38,970 nucleotides of DNA from Oscillospiraceae bacterium (lineage in GTDB: Bacteria > Bacillota > Clostridia > Oscillospirales > Oscillospiraceae): positions 1-38,970 of the forward strand of contig JAEDLP010000003.1 in assembly GCA_016295225.1 (NCBI GenBank). The letters run 5' to 3'. This document shows, piece after piece, positions 24,412-31,353 of the stretch. Numbering within the stretch: the stretch's first letter is position 1; each line of letters begins with the position of its first letter. The notes beneath the pieces were generated by a model. That model had not been told where the DNA came from, did no database searches, and saw only the letters and a list, made by a program, of their open reading frames with translations. The position numbers and the translations under genes are program-made.

Positions 24412-24856
24412 CTCCGATCAAGCCATAGAGTTTCCGCAGGAAGGGGCGGCAGGGGAGAAGGGTCAGCCAGGCCCCGGCGAAGAAATCCCACCAGAAGTCG
24501 CCCGGCCCGATCCATTTGCCCTTGCGGCAGACCTGGGTGATGCGCCCGAAGATTTGTTCCGGGGCAATGGGCCCTTCGATGACCTGCTGCCCATCGCCCA
24601 CAAAGTAATAGCCATCGTCCGAGACCCGGAGGATGCGGTGCATGATGTAGTCGCCGTTTCGCCGCCGGAAGAAAGCCATGTCTCCGCGTTTCAGGGGACG
24701 ATCCGGTTTCTGAAAGCGGATCTGATCCCGGCCATGGACCAGGAAGGGGGTCATGCTGTCACCTGTAATGGTGAGGGAGACCGACTCGCCCTGGTTTACC
24801 AGATCAATGAGCACCGGCAGATATGCGTGAATGTCCAAAATTTTGGGTTCGGGCAT
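24383..24856 (-). CDS. S24/S26-family peptidase (signal-peptidase-like)
   Basis: A 157-residue protein of the short S24/S26 type often found in peptide natural-product loci. The nucleophile is Ser34 in TITGDSMTPFL. RGDMAFFRRRNGDYIMHRIL follows, where His73 matches the Ser-His arrangement of SipW/ER-type signal peptidases rather than the Ser-Lys of classical ones. VGDGQQV near 90 fits the later GD motif. A hydrophobic stretch near 122-140 may touch the membrane. It is transcribed from the promoter at 24896 and overlaps the ABC exporter gene. I infer leader removal from an exported peptide, plausibly the Cys-rich one. AAGGAG lies about 11 bases before the ATG. Confidence 0.82.
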   Translation of the reverse strand: MPEPKILDIHAYLPVLIDLVNQGESVSLTITGDSMTPFLVHGRDQIRFQKPDRPLKRGDMAFFRRRNGDYIMHRILRVSDDGYYFVGDGQQVIEGPIAPEQIFGRITQVCRKGKWIGPGDFWWDFFAGAWLTLLPCRPFLRKLYGLIGGGSHHGKHE

Positions 24857-24895
24857 GACGAATACGCTCCTTCCTGAGAGTGCATATACATATTC

Positions 24896-24925
24896 ATTTT
24901 ACATCGGTGGATGCGTTTTTGTAAA
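24896..24925 (-). promoter_or_regulatory. Probable sigma-A promoter of the peptidase-exporter pair
   Basis: On the minus strand TTTACA (24920-24925) and TAAAAT (24896-24901) are 18 bases apart with TG just before the -10 box. The predicted start near 24889 leaves about 33 bases to the ATG. Confidence 0.65.
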
Positions 24926-25052
24926 GAGGGACTGCGTTATACAGCGAGACGAGGGGAGAGATCGGCACGGCAGCGGAACACTTATCGACTGCCGGAAGTG
25001 GAGCAGTGTTCTTCCTTTTTGTATCCACATAATAGCTGCGGCACCAAAAATG

Positions 25053-25088
25053 CCATCCCCCGCCGGGAACATTTCCGGCGGGGGATGG
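25053..25088. other. Isolated perfect 14-bp hairpin in a gene-free stretch
   Basis: CCATCCCCCGCCGG (25053-25066) and CCGGCGGGGGATGG (25075-25088) pair perfectly around an eight-base loop. On the minus strand it is followed by CATTTTTGG, so it could be a minus-strand terminator, yet the next minus-strand gene upstream already has one at 25417. The stretch 24926-25270 otherwise holds nothing I can call a gene. Confidence 0.5.
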
Positions 25089-25270
25089 TCATATCAAAAG
25101 GAAGAGAAGAAAGACGGAGGTTTGCGGTTGACTCTGAATGAAGTATGGAGAAGTAAGAATACTCCACGTTATTTATATCATATCTCGAAAAATAGCAAAA
25201 ATCAATTCTTGCTTTTGGGAGAAATGCCCGAGAATTTTGCGGGCAGTACTTAAATTTAATCCTATATATC

Positions 25271-25299
25271 TTGATTTTAAGAAGAAAAAACAATATAAG
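25271..25299 (+). promoter_or_regulatory. Probable promoter of a small RNA unit
   Basis: TTGATT (25271-25276) and TATAAG (25294-25299) are 17 bases apart in an AT-rich stretch. The start would fall near 25306. No confident protein gene follows before the terminator at 25417. Confidence 0.6.
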
Positions 25300-25305
25300 G
25301 GGGGA

Positions 25306-25441
25306 GGATTTTAGGTTTCATCTGAAACCCCTGCAGAACCTGTATCGCAAGTGCGGGGTGTCCTCCCACTGGGATTTACTGAAACTGCGGAGCGAGTAAA
25401 CAGCGGAATCGAAAGAAAAACGCCCCAATTCGGGGCGTTTT
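25306..25441 (+). ncRNA. Candidate small structured RNA, family unknown
   Basis: About 135 bases bounded by a promoter and a hairpin terminator. Visible pairings are GGGAGGA (25302-25308) with TCCTCCC (25361-25367), which would close a domain. Inside it are GGTTTC/GAAACC (25314-25328) and CCTGTA/TGCGGG around TCGCAAG. A second part pairs TTTACT with AGTAAA (25375-25400). I do not match it to 6S, SRP, T-box, cobalamin or other families I know. A frame without ATG, GTG or TTG runs from about 25304 to a TAA at 25399 and encodes a plausible-looking basic peptide (ending DLLKLRSE), so a remnant of a coding region is an alternative. Confidence 0.4.
25417..25441. terminator. Bidirectional terminator (sensor kinase and small RNA unit)
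   Basis: AAAACGCCCC and GGGGCGTTTT pair around AATTC. On the minus strand it is four bases after the sensor-kinase stop and continues into TCTTTC, a better T-run than on the plus strand. It likely serves the kinase first and the small RNA unit as well. Confidence 0.82.
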
Positions 25442-25444
25442 GAC

Positions 25445-26509
25445 TTATTCGTCCTTGCTGGCCGGAACAAAGGCCTGCCAGGGCAGTACGTCGCTCAGCT
25501 CAATGAGTACCGGCGAATAGCCGCCCAGGTTATCGTAACCGGGATTGTTTCTGGCCGGCACGCTGGCGGGGGTCACGATGGGCAGGGAAACCACCAGGCT
25601 GGTCCCGCCCTCCTGGCCGCTCTGGGCGATCAGCACGCCGCCGTGGAGGGCCGCGATCCGCTGGGCATTGTACAGGCCCAGACCAGCCCCCTCGCCGGGA
25701 CGGGGAATCTCTTCCGGCGCATCCCCGGAAAACAGGGTCGCCATTCGATCTTCGGGGATTCCCATGCCGCTGTCCCGCAGGGAAATGATCACCCGGCCGT
25801 TCTCTGCATGGAATCTCATTTCAGAAATGCCGCCCTTGCCGGCGGCACGGATGCTGTTGGACACCAGGGCCAGGAGCATCTGGGTCAGCAGAGATTTGCT
25901 CCCCTGGAACCCCAGGTTCTCCACATTGCTGGAATAGGAGAACCGCACGCCGGCCAGATCGGCCAGCCAACCGGCTTCCGCGGCCATACCCTGGCAGACC
26001 ATGGCCAGGTCGAAGCCCTCCTCCCGGGGGAAGACCTTGTTGTTGAGCTCCTGGGTCAGTTCTGCCTGACGGGTCAGCCGCAGCATCTGGTAGATCAATC
26101 GGCTCTGGTTGGCCAAGTCCTGCTCAAACTCGGCGGCTATCTTTTTCTCCTCCAGGACCCGCTTCATTCGGAACTGCACCGCGTTGAAGTTAGATAGGCA
26201 CTCCCGCATCCGATACACGGAATGGGAGAAGGGATGCTTCTGTTCCTCACCCTGAGGCAGAGGCCGCAGCACCAGCAGCTCGCCGCCGTCAAAGGGAGAA
26301 ACCGTTACCCGATACAGGTCCTGGCCCAAGGCGATCTCCATGGACCCGCCGGGGTGCTCTGCCATGGCGAAGAGCAGATCCGCGGGGCAGCTCTGCAGCA
26401 GGAGGGACCCGGGCTCGTTGGAATAGGCCGCCCGGCCGCCGGACAGGTAGATCACAGCCTCGGGGAAGCTGCCAAATATAGGCTCCAGGCGGGAAATGAT
26501 AGGATCCAT
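25445..26509 (-). CDS. Soluble histidine-kinase-like sensor protein
   Basis: A 354-residue protein with a C-terminal GHKL ATPase domain. The N box is LLALVSNSIRAAGK, G1 is SLRDSGMGIPEDR, and G2 is GAGLGLYNAQRIAALHGG. The N-terminal part (about 1-100) looks PAS-like, and a helical region follows at about 110-170 where the dimerisation helix should be. I cannot point to a certain phospho-histidine. There are no membrane segments, so it senses a cytosolic signal or partner. The frame is open to 26734, but the ATG at 26509 has AAGGAG eight bases upstream and is downstream of a promoter at 26587. No response regulator is adjacent, so its partner lies elsewhere or it is an atypical GHKL protein. 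Confidence 0.8.
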   Translation of the reverse strand: MDPIISRLEPIFGSFPEAVIYLSGGRAAYSNEPGSLLLQSCPADLLFAMAEHPGGSMEIALGQDLYRVTVSPFDGGELLVLRPLPQGEEQKHPFSHSVYRMRECLSNFNAVQFRMKRVLEEKKIAAEFEQDLANQSRLIYQMLRLTRQAELTQELNNKVFPREEGFDLAMVCQGMAAEAGWLADLAGVRFSYSSNVENLGFQGSKSLLTQMLLALVSNSIRAAGKGGISEMRFHAENGRVIISLRDSGMGIPEDRMATLFSGDAPEEIPRPGEGAGLGLYNAQRIAALHGGVLIAQSGQEGGTSLVVSLPIVTPASVPARNNPGYDNLGGYSPVLIELSDVLPWQAFVPASKDE

Positions 26510-26586
26510 AGCGTCAACTCCTTGGAAAATGGGATTAGGATTCCCGGACAAACCGGGAAATATCATGTCATAACTGGGTAATACAC

Positions 26587-26615
26587 AGTTTAACAAATGC
26601 TGGCAGGGATGACAA
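26587..26615 (-). promoter_or_regulatory. Sigma-A promoter of the sensor kinase
   Basis: On the minus strand TTGTCA (26610-26615) and TAAACT (26587-26592) are 17 bases apart. The predicted start near 26580 gives a leader of about 70 bases. Confidence 0.62.
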
Positions 26616-26691
26616 GAATTTTGTCGAAAAATGTTGGTGCGTTCTTGGGATTTTTTAAATATAGGGACTTCCATCCGGGAGAAAAGAGGAG

Positions 26692-26697
26692 TATAAT
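26692..26697 (+). promoter_or_regulatory. -10 box of the gap promoter
   Basis: A perfect TATAAT lies 76 bases before the gap ATG. The -35 position at 17 bases reads TTCCAT and is weak, so an activator or another determinant may help. The promoter is divergent from that of the sensor kinase. Confidence 0.5.
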
Positions 26698-26772
26698 AAT
26701 GGTGACTATGCCGAGGCAATGCCCGGTTTATCACGTGAAAAAGAGATTTGATTGGAAAGGATTTTGGTTGAC

Positions 26773-27786
26773 ATGAGTATCAAAGTCGGTATCAACGGAT
26801 TTGGCAGAATTGGCCGCTTAGTGCTTCGTCTGGGCGTGGAGCGTCCCGACATCGAATTTGTGGGTATCAACAGTCACAGCCAGACCCCCGACTACATGGC
26901 ATATTTATTAAAGTATGACAGCGTCCATGGCCGGTTCAAGGGCGAGGTCAGCTGGGAGGGCGACGATCTGATCGTCAACGGCCGCCGCATCCGCGTGTTC
27001 CACTGCGAGGAACCCAACGAGATTCCCTGGGGCTCCGTTGGCGCTGAGTACATCGTCGAGAGCACCGGTAAGTTCACCACCGCCGCCAAGATGGCGGGCC
27101 ACCTGGAAGGCGGCGCAAAGAAGGTCCTGCTGACCGCCCCCTCCAAGGACGACACTCCCATGTTTGTCATGGGCGTCAACAACACATCCTATGACAAGAG
27201 CATGGACTTCGTTTCCAACGCATCCTGCACCACCAACTGCCTGGCTCCCGTGGCCAAGGTCCTCCACGACGCTTTCGGCATCAAGGAAGGCCTGATGACC
27301 ACCGTGCACTCCATCACCGGCAGCCAGAAGACCGTGGACGGCACCTCCAAGAAGGACTGGAGAGGCGGCCGCGCCGCTTCCGGCAACATCATCCCCTCCA
27401 CCACCGGCGCAGCCAAGGCCGTGGGCAAGGTTATCCCCGAGCTGTCCGGCAAGCTGACCGGCATGTCCCTGCGTGTCCCCACCCTGGACGTCTCCGTGGT
27501 GGACCTGACCGCCGAGCTGGAGACTCCTGCCACCTATGGCCAGATCTGCGACGCCATGAAGGCTGCCGCCGAGGGCTCCATGAAGGGCGTGCTGGACTAC
27601 ACCGAGGACGCTGTGGTCTCCTCCGACTTCCTGGGCGATTACCACACCGCCATTTTCGACGCCAAGGCCGGTATCTCCCTGAATGACCACTTCTGCAAGG
27701 TCGTTGCCTGGTATGACAACGAGATGGGCTACTCCGCCAAGACCGTGGATCTGCTGGAGTACATGTATAAGGTGGACCACGAATAA
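26773..27786 (+). CDS. gap: Glyceraldehyde-3-phosphate dehydrogenase, type I
   Basis: A 337-residue cytosolic enzyme of glycolysis that oxidises and phosphorylates glyceraldehyde 3-phosphate with NAD. The NAD-binding start is KVGINGFGRIGRL at residues 4-16. The catalytic cysteine is Cys152 in SNASCTTNCLAP. The histidine partner is in MTTVHSITGSQ near 178. VPTLDVSVVDLT and WYDNEMGYSAK near the end are typical. I start at ATG 26773, giving MSIKVGING; an upstream in-frame TTG at 26752 would add seven atypical residues. Codon use is strongly biased to C-ending codons, as expected of a highly expressed gene. Monocistronic, with a terminator at 27810. Confidence 0.97.
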   Translation: MSIKVGINGFGRIGRLVLRLGVERPDIEFVGINSHSQTPDYMAYLLKYDSVHGRFKGEVSWEGDDLIVNGRRIRVFHCEEPNEIPWGSVGAEYIVESTGKFTTAAKMAGHLEGGAKKVLLTAPSKDDTPMFVMGVNNTSYDKSMDFVSNASCTTNCLAPVAKVLHDAFGIKEGLMTTVHSITGSQKTVDGTSKKDWRGGRAASGNIIPSTTGAAKAVGKVIPELSGKLTGMSLRVPTLDVSVVDLTAELETPATYGQICDAMKAAAEGSMKGVLDYTEDAVVSSDFLGDYHTAIFDAKAGISLNDHFCKVVAWYDNEMGYSAKTVDLLEYMYKVDHE

Positions 27787-27809
27787 TTACATTATGATAA
27801 GGTACAAAC

Positions 27810-27838
27810 GAGGGCTGACCCAAACCGGGTCAGCCCTC
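27810..27838 (+). terminator. Terminator of gap
   Basis: GAGGGCTGACCC and GGGTCAGCCCTC form a perfect 12-bp stem with a five-base loop, then TTATTGT. The T-run is short, but the stem is very stable. Confidence 0.8.
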
Positions 27839-27853
27839 TTATTGTGCTGCGAA

Positions 27854-27876
27854 AACCACTGGCTGGGCCAGTGGTT
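27854..27876 (+). other. Second hairpin after gap
   Basis: AACCACTGGC and GCCAGTGGTT pair perfectly around TGG. No T-run follows on the plus strand, while on the minus strand it runs into TTTCGC. It may be a backup stop or a decayed element. The rest of 27877-27960 shows no gene. Confidence 0.45.
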
Positions 27877-27960
27877 CAAAAAAGCCTATGGCGATGAGGA
27901 AAATAAAAAAGCTCCCTGTTATGTGTGAACAGGTCCAGCAAAAACGGACACTAGACAAAA

Positions 27961-28002
27961 CACCCCCTGATGCAAGAAAGAAGCGCACTGCATCAGGGGG
28001 TG
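27961..28002 (-). terminator. Terminator of the VOC gene
   Basis: CACCCCCTGATGC and GCATCAGGGGGTG form a perfect 13-bp stem with a 16-base loop. On the minus strand it is followed by TTTTGT and lies 18 bases after the VOC stop. Confidence 0.78.
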
Positions 28003-28020
28003 TCAGTATGTCAAACCGCG

Positions 28021-28386
28021 TTATCGGTTCTTGGGCAGAATCTCCAGAATATGGCCGTCCGGGTCCTTGATGAAATAAATCCCGGAAGGCAGCTCGTCAA
28101 AGACCATCCCCATGGCCCGGTGCTTTGCCTTGAGACCGTCGAACTCCTCGGCCACCAGGGCCACGTGGGGGGTGTCGTCCCCCAACTGATAGGGTTCCGT
28201 ACGGGCGGTCTCCTTACACAGCTCCAGCTGGAAGTCGGTAACGCCGTCCCCCAAGAAGATCAGCTTCCAGCCCCGGTCGGGCATGTCCAGTTCCCGCTGG
28301 ATGGTCAGGTTCAAGGCCTCCTTATAAAATGCAGCGCTGCGGGCCAGATCCAGCACCCGGACGCAGACATGGTTCATGGTAATCAT
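28021..28386 (-). CDS. VOC/glyoxalase-family protein
   Basis: A 121-residue vicinal-oxygen-chelate protein similar to lactoylglutathione lyase (glyoxalase I). The two beta-alpha-beta modules are visible: MNHVCVRVLDLARSAAFYKE at the start and TPHVALVAEEFDGLKAKHRA in the second half. YFIKDPDGHILEILPK closes it, with the usual final metal-binding glutamate. His6, His near 75 and the late Glu fit a metal site. Glutathione itself is unlikely in Clostridia, so the real substrate is uncertain; detoxification of methylglyoxal or another small molecule is a family-level guess. The ATG at 28386 has GGGAGG eight bases upstream; the open frame continues far upstream only as antisense of the next gene. 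Confidence 0.88.
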   Translation of the reverse strand: MITMNHVCVRVLDLARSAAFYKEALNLTIQRELDMPDRGWKLIFLGDGVTDFQLELCKETARTEPYQLGDDTPHVALVAEEFDGLKAKHRAMGMVFDELPSGIYFIKDPDGHILEILPKNR

Positions 28387-28420
28387 AGGATGTTCCTCCC
28401 TTTGCTTGATTTCTGTCCCC

Positions 28421-28449
28421 ATTTTACCACGGAGCCGGAGGGAGGACAA
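28421..28449 (-). promoter_or_regulatory. Sigma-A promoter of the VOC gene
   Basis: On the minus strand TTGTCC (28444-28449) and TAAAAT (28421-28426) are 17 bases apart. The predicted start near 28414 leaves about 28 bases before the ATG. Confidence 0.65.
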
Positions 28450-28510
28450 GGCCGATCCTTTTTTCAGAAAAAGGGAAAATCCCTCTATGCAAATAGACAA
28501 AAATGGGGTA

Positions 28511-28519
28511 TGATATAAG
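28511..28519 (+). promoter_or_regulatory. Extended -10 promoter of the beta-CASP hydrolase gene
   Basis: TGATATAAG is an extended -10 element. A TAGACA lies too close (14 bases) to be an ideal -35. The transcript would start near 28526 and include the hairpin at 28541. Confidence 0.5.
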
Positions 28520-28540
28520 GTAAAGTAAGTAAAATCCAAC

Positions 28541-28570
28541 TCCTGGTTCCTTTGCTTTCCAGAACCAGGA
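28541..28570 (+). other. Leader hairpin before the beta-CASP hydrolase
   Basis: TCCTGGTTC (28541-28549) and GAACCAGGA (28562-28570) pair perfectly around a 12-base loop. No T-run follows, so it is not a terminator. It stands in the mRNA leader of a predicted RNA-processing enzyme, where a regulatory stem would make sense. Confidence 0.45.
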
Positions 28571-28599
28571 AACCATATTCTGTTAAGGGAGGTCCTGTT

Positions 28600-30204
28600 A
28601 TGAAACTGACCTTTTTCGGCGCAGCCAAAGCGGTCACCGGCAGCTGCCACTGCCTGGAGGTGAGCGGGAAAAAGATCCTCATCGACTGCGGTTTGCAGCA
28701 GGGAAGAGACGAACGAGACAACGCCGTTCTGGACTTTAATGCCAGCGACATCGACTATGTGATCGTGACCCACGCCCACATCGACCACTCCGGCCGGATT
28801 CCGCTGCTGGTCAAGCAGGGCTTCCATGGTCAGATCTTTACCACCCGCCTCACCGGCGAGCTCCTGTCCGTCATGCTCCAGGACTCCGCCCACATCCAGG
28901 AGATGGAGGCCCAGTGGAAGAACCAGAAGGGCAAGCGTGCCGGCCGGGAGCCGGTGGAGCCCCTGTACACCGTGGCGGAGGCCAGCCAGGCCATGACCCA
29001 GGTGGTAACCTTCGAGTACGGTCAGATCATCGACCTGTTCCCCGGGGTGAAGATCCGCTTTGTGGACGCCGGCCATCTGCTGGGCTCCGCCTCCGTGGAG
29101 GTCTGGGCTACCGAGAACGGCGTGGAGAAGAAGATCGTCTTCTCCGGCGACCTGGGCAACATCAATCAGCCCGTCATCCGGGACCCCTCCTTTGTCCAGG
29201 GGGCGGATTATGTGGTCATGGAGAGTACATACGGCGACCGGAACCACGAGCCTGTGGCCTCCTACACCGCCGAGCTGGCCAAGATCATTGACGACACCTT
29301 CTCCAAGGGCGGTAACGTCATCATCCCCTCCTTCGCCGTGGGCCGCACCCAGGAGCTGCTGTACTTCATGCGGGAGATGAAGCGGGACGGGATGGTCAAG
29401 TCCAACCCCGACTTCACCGTGGTGGTGGACTCCCCCCTGGCCAACGTGGCCACCAAGATCTTCTCCGGGGACCTGCGGGGTTATCTGGACGAGGAGGCCA
29501 TCGAGCTGGTGCGGGACGGGGAGAAGCTCTTTACCTTCCCCGGCCTGACCATGACCGAGAGCGGCGAGGAGTCCAAGATGCTGAACATGGATAAGCGCTC
29601 CAAGGTCATTATCTCGGCCTCCGGCATGTGCGACGCCGGCCGAATCCGCCACCACCTGAAGCACAACCTGTGGCGGGAGGAGTGCGCCATTGTCTTCGTG
29701 GGCTATCAGGGGGAAGGTACCCTGGGCCGCCATCTGCTCAACGGCGCCAAGCAGGTCCGCCTCTTTGGCGAGGATATCGCGGTCAACGCCACCATCCACA
29801 ACTTCAAGGGCCTGTCCTCCCATGCCGACCGGGATCACCTGCTGGACTGGATCGACCATGTGAAGGACCCCGCTCCCCAGCAGGTCTTCGTGGTCCACGG
29901 CGACGCCCAGGTGACCGAGATCTTTGCCAACACCCTGCGGGAGAAGGGCATTCCCGCCCACGCCCCTCTGTATGAAGAGGTCTACGATCTGGCCGCCGAC
30001 AAGATGCTGGCTGCCGGCGTGGAGTTGGCCCCCAAGAAGCTCAGCTATGAGTCCACCGGCCATGTCTCTGCCGCCTACCACGAGCTGGAGGAAGCCGCCA
30101 TGGATATCATGACCCTCATCCGGGCCAGCAAGGGCAGCGCCAACAAGGACCTGAAAAAGATGGCCAGCCAGCTGCGGGCCTTGGTGGAACGCTGGCAGAG
30201 CTGA
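28600..30204 (+). CDS. MBL-fold/beta-CASP metallo-hydrolase with RNA-specificity domain
   Basis: A 534-residue cytosolic protein of the YSH1/CPSF-like beta-CASP group, probably an RNA-processing nuclease. Metal motifs are VTHAHIDHSG with His58, His60, Asp62 and His63, AGHLLGSA with His159, and FSGDLG with Asp184. The beta-CASP insert includes FAVGRTQELLYF. The RMMBL tail has FKGLSSHADRDHLLDWI and VFVVHGD. C-terminal residues about 470-534 are helical and specific to this subgroup. The open frame begins at 28552, but ATG 28600 has AAGGGAGGT upstream and gives the standard MKLTFFGAAKAVTGS start. It is larger than the usual 450-460 residues of simple members. Confidence 0.92.
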   Translation: MKLTFFGAAKAVTGSCHCLEVSGKKILIDCGLQQGRDERDNAVLDFNASDIDYVIVTHAHIDHSGRIPLLVKQGFHGQIFTTRLTGELLSVMLQDSAHIQEMEAQWKNQKGKRAGREPVEPLYTVAEASQAMTQVVTFEYGQIIDLFPGVKIRFVDAGHLLGSASVEVWATENGVEKKIVFSGDLGNINQPVIRDPSFVQGADYVVMESTYGDRNHEPVASYTAELAKIIDDTFSKGGNVIIPSFAVGRTQELLYFMREMKRDGMVKSNPDFTVVVDSPLANVATKIFSGDLRGYLDEEAIELVRDGEKLFTFPGLTMTESGEESKMLNMDKRSKVIISASGMCDAGRIRHHLKHNLWREECAIVFVGYQGEGTLGRHLLNGAKQVRLFGEDIAVNATIHNFKGLSSHADRDHLLDWIDHVKDPAPQQVFVVHGDAQVTEIFANTLREKGIPAHAPLYEEVYDLAADKMLAAGVELAPKKLSYESTGHVSAAYHELEEAAMDIMTLIRASKGSANKDLKKMASQLRALVERWQS

Positions 30205-30239
30205 CCTGCCGTCTATCCCATACCATACCACACAATATC

Positions 30240-30292
30240 AACGGGGACATTCGCGCGTCGAGTGTCCCCGTTTCCCTGCCGCATCCGGCAGG
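30240..30292 (+). terminator. Twin hairpins between the hydrolase and ansA
   Basis: AACGGGGACA (30240-30249) pairs with TGTCCCCGTT (30263-30272), ending in a short TTT. Next to it CCTGCCG (30275-30281) pairs with CGGCAGG (30286-30292), just before the AAAGGAGG site of ansA. The first may be a weak terminator of the upstream gene. The second may affect access to the ansA ribosome-binding site. Confidence 0.5.
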
Positions 30293-30307
30293 ACAAAGGA
30301 GGAACCC

Positions 30308-31309
30308 ATGAAACGGATTTTAATGATCGGCACCGGCGGCACCATTGCCTCAGAGATGACCGACGCGGGCTTAAGCCCCGGCCTTCGCGGCGCGGATTTC
30401 TTGCAATACGTCCCTGCGGTGGAGAAGCTCTGCCATGTGGACTGCCTCCAGGTGTGCAACATCGACTCCACAAACATGACCCCCGAGCATTGGCTGATGA
30501 TCGTCCGGGCGGTGAAGGAGCACTACCAGGAATACGACGGGTTTGTGATCAGCCACGGCACCGACACCATGGCCTACACGGCGGCGGCCCTGAGCTACCT
30601 CATCCAGAACAGCCCCAAGCCCATTGTTCTCACGGGCAGCCAGAAGCCCATCCACATGGACGTCACCGACTCCAAGACCAACCTGATGGACAGCTTCACT
30701 GTGGCCTGCGACGGCCGCATCCCTGGGGTGTCCGTGGTCTTCGGCGGTGTGGTCATCCTGGGCACCCGGGCCAGAAAGACCTATTCCAAGAGCTACGGCG
30801 CCTTTTCCAGCATCAACTATCCTATCCTGGGGGTGGTCCAGGACGGCCGTCTGGTGCCATATATCCAGCCGGCGGCTGGGAAGGAGCCTACGTTCTATGA
30901 GGCCCTGAACACCCGGGTCTCTCTGGTGAAGCTCATCCCCGGTATCACCCCCACGTACCTCTCCTTCGCCCTGCTGGAGAGCGACGCGGTCATCGTGGAA
31001 AGCTACGGCGTGGGCGGCATCCCCGCCGGGGATCAGGGCAGCTTCTACGGCCTCATTCGCTCGGCCTGCAGCCAGGGTAAGGTGGTGGCCATGACCACCC
31101 AGGTCCAGAACGAGGGCAGCGACCTGTCGGTGTATAACGTAGGCCACCGGCTGAAGAGCGACCTGGGGGTGCTGGAATCCTACGACATGACCATCGAATC
31201 CGTGGTGGCCAAGCTCATGTGGGCCCTGGCCCAAACCAAGGACAGCGGGGAAGTGGCCAAACTCTTCTATACCCCCGTGGCGGGCGACATGCTCTGCATG
31301 CCGGAATAA
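30308..31309 (+). CDS. ansA: L-asparaginase, type I (cytosolic)
   Basis: A 333-residue enzyme that hydrolyses asparagine to aspartate and ammonia. The two signature blocks are present: MIGTGGTIAS with nucleophile Thr12, and SHGTDTMAYTAAAL with Thr85-Asp86. VLTGSQKPIHMDVTDSKTNL and GGVVILGTRARKTYSKSYGA are also typical. No signal peptide is present, so it is the low-affinity cytosolic type. GGAGGAACCC precedes the ATG. It is followed directly by a strong terminator. A relaxed specificity towards glutamine cannot be excluded. Confidence 0.94.
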   Translation: MKRILMIGTGGTIASEMTDAGLSPGLRGADFLQYVPAVEKLCHVDCLQVCNIDSTNMTPEHWLMIVRAVKEHYQEYDGFVISHGTDTMAYTAAALSYLIQNSPKPIVLTGSQKPIHMDVTDSKTNLMDSFTVACDGRIPGVSVVFGGVVILGTRARKTYSKSYGAFSSINYPILGVVQDGRLVPYIQPAAGKEPTFYEALNTRVSLVKLIPGITPTYLSFALLESDAVIVESYGVGGIPAGDQGSFYGLIRSACSQGKVVAMTTQVQNEGSDLSVYNVGHRLKSDLGVLESYDMTIESVVAKLMWALAQTKDSGEVAKLFYTPVAGDMLCMPE

Positions 31310-31312
31310 AAG

Positions 31313-31348
31313 AAAAAGCTCCATTGGAATCTTCCGATGGAGCTTTTT
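31313..31348. terminator. Bidirectional terminator of ansA and the SH3b gene
   Basis: AAAAAGCTCCAT and ATGGAGCTTTTT form the main stem, extended by GGAA/TTCC in the loop. T-runs exist on both strands, and it lies between the convergent stops. Confidence 0.88.
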
Positions 31349-31353
31349 GCTGG

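Noticed and set aside
24831..25253. Plus-strand frame over the S26 promoter region
   Set aside because: No ribosome-binding site or domain, and it begins inside the opposite gene.
25300..25441. Known riboswitch or 6S/SRP RNA
   Set aside because: I compared it by eye with T-box, cobalamin, TPP, ZTP, c-di-GMP, SRP and 6S features and found no matching core motif; kept only as an unknown small RNA candidate.
26510..26734. 75-residue N-terminal extension of the sensor kinase
   Set aside because: It would start upstream of the predicted promoter and has no family pattern; ATG 26509 has a good AAGGAG.
27888..28070. 60-codon plus-strand frame after gap
   Set aside because: It runs through the VOC terminator stem, has no ribosome-binding site and no recognisable composition.
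28387..30231. Antisense extension joining the VOC protein to a 700-residue frame
   Set aside because: The extension is the complement of the beta-CASP gene. The VOC gene has its own promoter, ribosome-binding site and ATG at 28386.
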